Shown: piece by piece, positions 6,384 to 9,495 of the stretch | Numbering within the stretch: position 1 is the first letter of the stretch | How the letters are laid out: every line of letters begins with the position of its first letter | Source: Deltaproteobacteria bacterium | GTDB taxonomy: Bacteria; Desulfobacterota; Binatia; Bin18 | Assembly: GCA_016200595.1 (NCBI GenBank) | Contig: JACQEL010000414.1 | Location: forward strand, 1-9,495 | Direction: 5' to 3' | DNA: 9,495 nucleotides | The notes under the pieces: generated by a model | The model's input: only the letters and a program-made list of their open reading frames with translations | What the model was told of the DNA's origin: nothing | The model's database searches: none | Translations under genes and position numbers: made by a program

Positions 6384-7337
6384 ATGGATCAACGGACCTG
6401 GCTTCTGTACTGGAATCCAACCAAGTCGTCCGCCGTTCGCGACTATCTCGAACGCCGCCGCGCCGATAAGGACAAGTCGTGGAGCCTCAGCGGCACGAAG
6501 CAGGTACGAGATGGCGACTCGTTCCTACTACTGCGAACAGGTCGCGACCCGCGAGGCCTTGTCGGCTGGGGGACCTTCACGAGCGACCCCTTCGAAACGC
6601 CCGAGTGGGGACTTGAGGCCGGGGTCGCGTTCGAACACCTCGCCGAGCTGCCTGTCATCGACCGCGAACGCCTTCTCGGTCTCGAGGACGATCTCAAAGG
6701 CCCTCTCGCCGCGAGGCGGTTAGCGAGCGGCAAGTCCCGAACGCGGCGCGAGATTGATCCTCCAAAGCAGGGACGACTTCTCGCAGCCGACCTGGCGGCC
6801 ACGATAGTGCTTGCAGCTCGAGACGCCGTCAGCCGAAGGGTGTCATCTAACGTCCGGCCATTGCCGGTTCCCGTCGCTGAGTCCAAAGAGGACCCCGAGG
6901 CAATTCTGGATGAGAGGGAGGAAGCACGAATCAACGAGGCAGAAATCCCTGAAATTGAGAAAGAACAGTTAATAAAAGCTAGACGAGGGCAGGGAATATT
7001 CAGGGATCGCGTTGAGGAAATTGAGACGACCTGCCGTATGACAGGAGTCAACGATAAACGCTTCTTAATCGCTAGTCATATCAAACCTTGGCGCGCAAGC
7101 GATAATATAGAAAAACTTGATGGCAGCAACGGGTTACTGCTGTCACCACATGTGGATAAGTTATTTGATAAGGGTTGGATCAGTTTCTCCGATGATGGCA
7201 AAGTGCTCTGTGACAACGATGATATAAGAAGGCTCATGATTCAGTGGGGATTAGATCCTGATAAATATGTAGGTGCTTTTAATCCGGAACCGAGAAAATA
7301 CTTGGCCTACCATAGGGAGAATATCTACAAGGCCTAA
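6384..7337 (+). CDS. EVE-like/HNH endonuclease, candidate modified-base-dependent restriction enzyme
   Basis: This 317-aa protein has two parts. The N-terminal part (about 1-140) begins RTWLLYWNPTKSSAVRDYL and continues VRDGDSFLLLRTGRDPRGLVGWGTF, the strand order and GD/G-x-G features of an EVE/PUA-like domain. EVE domains bind modified bases. The C-terminal part (about 205-317) is an HNH_2 nuclease: C214, then SHIKPW with H232, LDGSNGLLL with N249, and H256 followed by LFDKGWISF. EVE-HNH fusions are a described class of restriction enzymes that cut modified DNA. The start follows GGGGAG (6373-6378) by 5 nt. The TAA stop (7335-7337) lies inside the attC left box. GC content drops from 62-70% before about position 6900 to 42-47% after it, matching the domain boundary. 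The HNH call is firm; the EVE call is moderate. Confidence 0.82.
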   Translation: MDQRTWLLYWNPTKSSAVRDYLERRRADKDKSWSLSGTKQVRDGDSFLLLRTGRDPRGLVGWGTFTSDPFETPEWGLEAGVAFEHLAELPVIDRERLLGLEDDLKGPLAARRLASGKSRTRREIDPPKQGRLLAADLAATIVLAARDAVSRRVSSNVRPLPVPVAESKEDPEAILDEREEARINEAEIPEIEKEQLIKARRGQGIFRDRVEEIETTCRMTGVNDKRFLIASHIKPWRASDNIEKLDGSNGLLLSPHVDKLFDKGWISFSDDGKVLCDNDDIRRLMIQWGLDPDKYVGAFNPEPRKYLAYHRENIYKA

Positions 7338-7430
7338 CCCACCGTTGCACCGTATTGCCGCCCGGTTGCGGTTCGAGATGAATCTGAAAGGACACAGTCG
7401 GGCGGCAAACGGTGACCGGCCGCGTTAGCC
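7332..7430 (+). other. attC site of the EVE-HNH cassette
   Basis: The left box is GCCTAAC (7332-7338), which contains the stop codon of the nuclease gene. The right box is GTTAGCC (7424-7430). ACCGT-A-TTGCCGCCC (7349-7363, bulged A7354) pairs with GGGCGGCAAACGGT (7400-7413). The arms are nearly identical to those of the attC at 5258-5358. Confidence 0.92.
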
Positions 7431-7437
7431 CGCACAG

Positions 7438-7467
7438 TTGACAGCGAAGCAACATCAGCAGAATAAT
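7438..7467 (+). promoter_or_regulatory. Strong sigma70-type promoter of the cyclase cassette
   Basis: A perfect TTGACA (7438-7443) is followed by an 18-nt spacer and AATAAT (7462-7467, five of six matches to consensus). The expected start point is about 7473-7475, directly before the ATG at 7476. The -35 begins 8 nt after the attC right box, so the promoter belongs to the cassette and would move with it. Confidence 0.65.
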
Positions 7468-7475
7468 CCTGACCT

Positions 7476-9383
7476 ATGAAGGACGACACCGACAGTTTAG
7501 TGTCCACGGAAATTCGGCGGCTAGCCGCGATCATGTTTACGGACATCGTTGGCTTTAGCCGTCAGATGGGCAGTAACGAAGCCCGCACCCTGCGGCTGCT
7601 GGATATCCATAATCAGCTCATCCGCCAAACCGTAACGGCCCATCACGGCGTGGTCGTCAAAACCGTGGGTGATGCGTTCCTGGTCGAGTTCCCCTCGGTG
7701 GTGCACGCCGTACAGTGCGCCCAGCAGATTCAAGCGCAGTTCCGTACGCATAACGCCGAGCAGCCCCACGATGAACAAATTCACGTCCGCATTGGCATTC
7801 ACTCGGGCGATATTGTCCAGAGGGATGGCGATGTATTTGGCGACGGAGTCAATATCGCCTCGCGGCTACAAGGGTTAGCCGAGCCCGACACCATCTGCAT
7901 TTCGGATGTAGTCTATCGCGACGTCGCGAAGAAGTTGGAATTAGGCCCAGTGGTCTCCCTAGGCCGCCCGAAGCTCAAAAACATCGCTGAACGGTTTGAA
8001 GTCTATGCTCTTCTTTCCACACCCCCTAAAGGATTTCGCGGAAAACTTTTCCGTAGGGTGCGCTTCGCGCACTGTCTGGTGGCCGCGGGACTATTGCTCG
8101 TCACAGCTACACTGGGAGTTGTTTATTATCTTGTTCATCCACTCAGCACTCAGGACTCAGCTCTCAGGACTAACATCGCATCAGCGGCGCTGCCTTTGCC
8201 GGACAAACCATCCATTGTCGTGCTGCCGTTTACTAACATGAGCGACGATTCTAAACCGGATTATCTTGGTGATGGCATTGTCGAGGACATTACCACGAAC
8301 CTCGCGAAACTCTCAGGTCTCTTTGTCATCGCGCGCAACTCGGCGTTCACCTACAAGGGCAAGAGCGTGAAGGTGCAAAAGGTGAGCCGTGAACTCGGGG
8401 TGCGATACGTATTCGAGGGCAGTATCCGCCGGGCAGGCGACCAAGTCCGGGTGACAGCGCAGCTCATTGACGCCACAAGTGGTTATCATCTCTGGTCCGA
8501 ACGGTACGAGCGGCCCCTCAGAGACATCTTCGCACTGCAAGATGAGATCGTGCACAAGATCGTGGTGCACCTGGCTCTCAGACTAACCACCGTTGAACAG
8601 GAACAGTTAGAGCGCGCCTATGCCGTCAATCTCGAAGCCTACGAGCTGCGGGCGCGCGCGTTCGAACTCCCGTTTCAGGGGAAAGAGGGCAATGCGCAGG
8701 CGCGACAGCTCTGTGAGCAAGCCATTGAATTGGACCCCACGTATGCGCAGGCGTATACGTGCACGGGCTTCACCTATGTATTCGAGTGGGGATTTCAGTG
8801 GACTCAGGATATTCAAACGCTGGAGCGCGCTTGGGAGTATGGGCAGAAAGCGATAGCGTTGGATGATTCTCTACCCGTTGCCCACGAACTCTTAGGACAA
8901 ATTTATTTCTGGAAGCAACACTATGAGCAAGCTATTGCTGAGCTGGAGCGAGCGCTTGCCCTGGGGCCAAGCTGGGGGTCTGCATACGCTACACTGGGAT
9001 CGGCTCTCAATGCGGTCGGACGTTCAGAAGAAGCGATTGACGTACTAGAGAAAGCGATTCGTCTCAACCCTCGCAGTCCCATTTTCACGTCCAATTACCT
9101 CGCCGCCTTAGGGAATGCCTATCGTTTAACTGGACGGAATGAAGAGGCGATCACAGCGCTCAAGAAATCCCTTAGCCTCCGTCCCAATGGAGGCGCAGCG
9201 CTAATCTTGGCTGCCACCTACAGTGACTTAGGCCGTGACGCCGAGGCGCAGGCGATGGTTACGGCAGGCTTGAAGGTCAACCCTTATATCTCTGTAGAGG
9301 GGCTACGACAGAGGCCTCTCTACAGAGATCCAGCAGTCACTGAGCGCTTTCTTGCCGCCCTGCACAAGGCGGGGTTGAAGTGA
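7476..9383 (+). CDS. Membrane class III adenylate/guanylate cyclase with TolB-like and TPR regions
   Basis: This 635-aa protein starts with a class III nucleotide cyclase domain (about 14-180) that makes cAMP or cGMP. It has metal ligands D23 (FTDIVGFS) and D66 (VGDAFLVEF), K62 at an adenine-specifying position, D123, N126 (FGDGVNIASRL) and transition-state R130, so it looks active and cAMP is more likely than cGMP. A basic stretch (KLFRRVR) precedes one membrane helix at about 198-220, which predicts a cytoplasmic catalytic domain. About 240-372 resembles the TolB/FlgO-like domain common in such fusions (KPSIVVLPFTNMS, YLGDGIVEDI, VRYVFEGSIRR, YHLWSERYER). From about 385 to the end lie roughly five TPR units, probably periplasmic and sensory. 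The ATG has no Shine-Dalgarno and lies about 2 nt from the expected transcript start, so translation may be leaderless. GTG at 7500 is an alternative start. Confidence 0.87.
   Translation: MKDDTDSLVSTEIRRLAAIMFTDIVGFSRQMGSNEARTLRLLDIHNQLIRQTVTAHHGVVVKTVGDAFLVEFPSVVHAVQCAQQIQAQFRTHNAEQPHDEQIHVRIGIHSGDIVQRDGDVFGDGVNIASRLQGLAEPDTICISDVVYRDVAKKLELGPVVSLGRPKLKNIAERFEVYALLSTPPKGFRGKLFRRVRFAHCLVAAGLLLVTATLGVVYYLVHPLSTQDSALRTNIASAALPLPDKPSIVVLPFTNMSDDSKPDYLGDGIVEDITTNLAKLSGLFVIARNSAFTYKGKSVKVQKVSRELGVRYVFEGSIRRAGDQVRVTAQLIDATSGYHLWSERYERPLRDIFALQDEIVHKIVVHLALRLTTVEQEQLERAYAVNLEAYELRARAFELPFQGKEGNAQARQLCEQAIELDPTYAQAYTCTGFTYVFEWGFQWTQDIQTLERAWEYGQKAIALDDSLPVAHELLGQIYFWKQHYEQAIAELERALALGPSWGSAYATLGSALNAVGRSEEAIDVLEKAIRLNPRSPIFTSNYLAALGNAYRLTGRNEEAITALKKSLSLRPNGGAALILAATYSDLGRDAEAQAMVTAGLKVNPYISVEGLRQRPLYRDPAVTERFLAALHKAGLK
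8141..8169 (+). repeat. Short ACTCAG-based imperfect repeat in the cyclase linker
   Basis: ACTCAGCACTCAGGACTCAG is followed by CTCTCAGGAC, giving four to five copies of a 6-8 nt CTCAG unit. It encodes the low-complexity segment HPLSTQDSALRT just after the membrane helix. This looks like slippage-type expansion in a linker that tolerates change; no function is implied. Confidence 0.5.
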
Positions 9384-9460
9384 ATGCGCGGCGAAGCAGA
9401 CGAAGGCAGTAAAGGGGTAGGAACAAAAGTGAAGGGCTACCCATCGTACAGAGCCAGGCT
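9384..9460 (+). other. Untranslated tail between the cyclase gene and its attC
   Basis: These 77 nt after the cyclase stop hold no ORF, convincing terminator hairpin with T-run, or promoter. Confidence 0.5.
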
Positions 9461-9495
9461 GGCTAACAAACCGTTCCACCTGACCGCTGCCCGCT
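9461..9495 (+). other. attC site of the cyclase cassette, right end cut off by the window
   Basis: GGCTAAC (9461-9467) matches the left box, and the following CCACCTGACCGCT matches the left arm of the attC at 1513-1584, including the G-A-C where the bulged A lies. The right arm and right box are beyond the window. Confidence 0.8.

Larger units (their letters stand above)
1..9495 (+). mobile_element. Interior of an integron gene-cassette array
   Basis: Ten complete or partial attC sites alternate with single genes or one small operon, and all attC sites have the same orientation. Cassette boundaries by the G/TTRRRY rule are 73-679, 680-1578, 1579-2537, 2538-4468, 4469-5207, 5208-5352, 5353-6346, 6347-7424 and 7425 onward. 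Base composition changes from cassette to cassette: about 42% GC in 3421-3480, 63% in 4801-4860 and 70% in 6541-6600, by direct count. This is expected when cassettes come from different hosts. No intI, attI or Pc is seen, so the window is internal to the array. Calling it a chromosomal rather than a mobile integron is inference from cassette content and size. Confidence 0.9.

Noticed and set aside
6443..7051. 202-codon minus-strand ORF opposite the EVE-HNH gene
   Set aside because: It is Ser/Arg-rich with no recognisable motif and mirrors a real gene with clear domains. Stop-free length is explained by high GC in this part.
1..9495. Recurring GC-rich inverted repeats as CRISPR, REP elements or terminators
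   Set aside because: They have attC boxes at fixed ends, lie only between genes, point the same way and differ in length and loop. There are no regular spacers and no T-runs.

Overview
This window is a run of integron gene cassettes. Nine attC-type recombination sites (59-base elements) end inside it or at its edges, and a tenth begins at its right end. All point the same way: a left RYYYAAC-like box, an imperfect inverted repeat, and a right GTTRRRY-like box. Nearly every gap between genes is an attC. No integrase gene, attI site or Pc promoter is visible, so this is the interior of an array. The mix of large cassettes, self-promoted cassettes, a toxin-antitoxin cassette and genes of widely different base composition fits a sedentary chromosomal integron of an environmental Gram-negative bacterium better than a short clinical resistance integron. 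The species cannot be named from the sequence.

Layout, with boundaries taken at the G/TT cleavage point of each right box. (1) 73-679: a phosphinothricin/methionine-sulfoximine-type GNAT acetyltransferase whose second codon is an amber stop. (2) 680-1578: an FkbM-family methyltransferase. (3) 1579-2537: a DUF1326 protein. (4) 2538-4468: a secreted protein with thrombospondin type-3 calcium repeats, an IPT/TIG-like fold and a C-terminal M23 peptidase domain, preceded by a possible 42-codon coupled leader ORF. (5) 4469-5207: a ribbon-helix-helix antitoxin and MazF/PemK toxin on the minus strand with their own promoter. (6) 5208-5352: a 145-bp cassette that is almost all attC. (7) 5353-6346: an Mrr-type restriction endonuclease. 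(8) 6347-7424: an EVE-like/HNH endonuclease. (9) from 7425: a membrane class III nucleotide cyclase with TolB-like and TPR regions, with a strong promoter of its own. Its attC starts at 9461 and runs off the window.

The cassettes are independent units, not a pathway. Cassettes 5 to 8 do form a block with a defence and stability theme: a toxin-antitoxin pair that resists loss of the array, then two adjacent nucleases of the modified-DNA-dependent (type IV) kind. Cassettes 5 and 9 carry good sigma70-type promoters whose expected start points fall on or within about 2 nt of the start codon, suggesting leaderless or near-leaderless mRNAs. Cassettes 2, 3, 4, 7 and 8 have usable Shine-Dalgarno sequences but no convincing promoter, so they probably depend on read-through.

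The main points for a second look are the two adjacent type IV-like nucleases, the sharp GC step inside the EVE-HNH gene, the multidomain secreted peptidase carried as a cassette, the leaderless-type promoters, the ATG-TAG start of the acetyltransferase, and the cassette with no gene.
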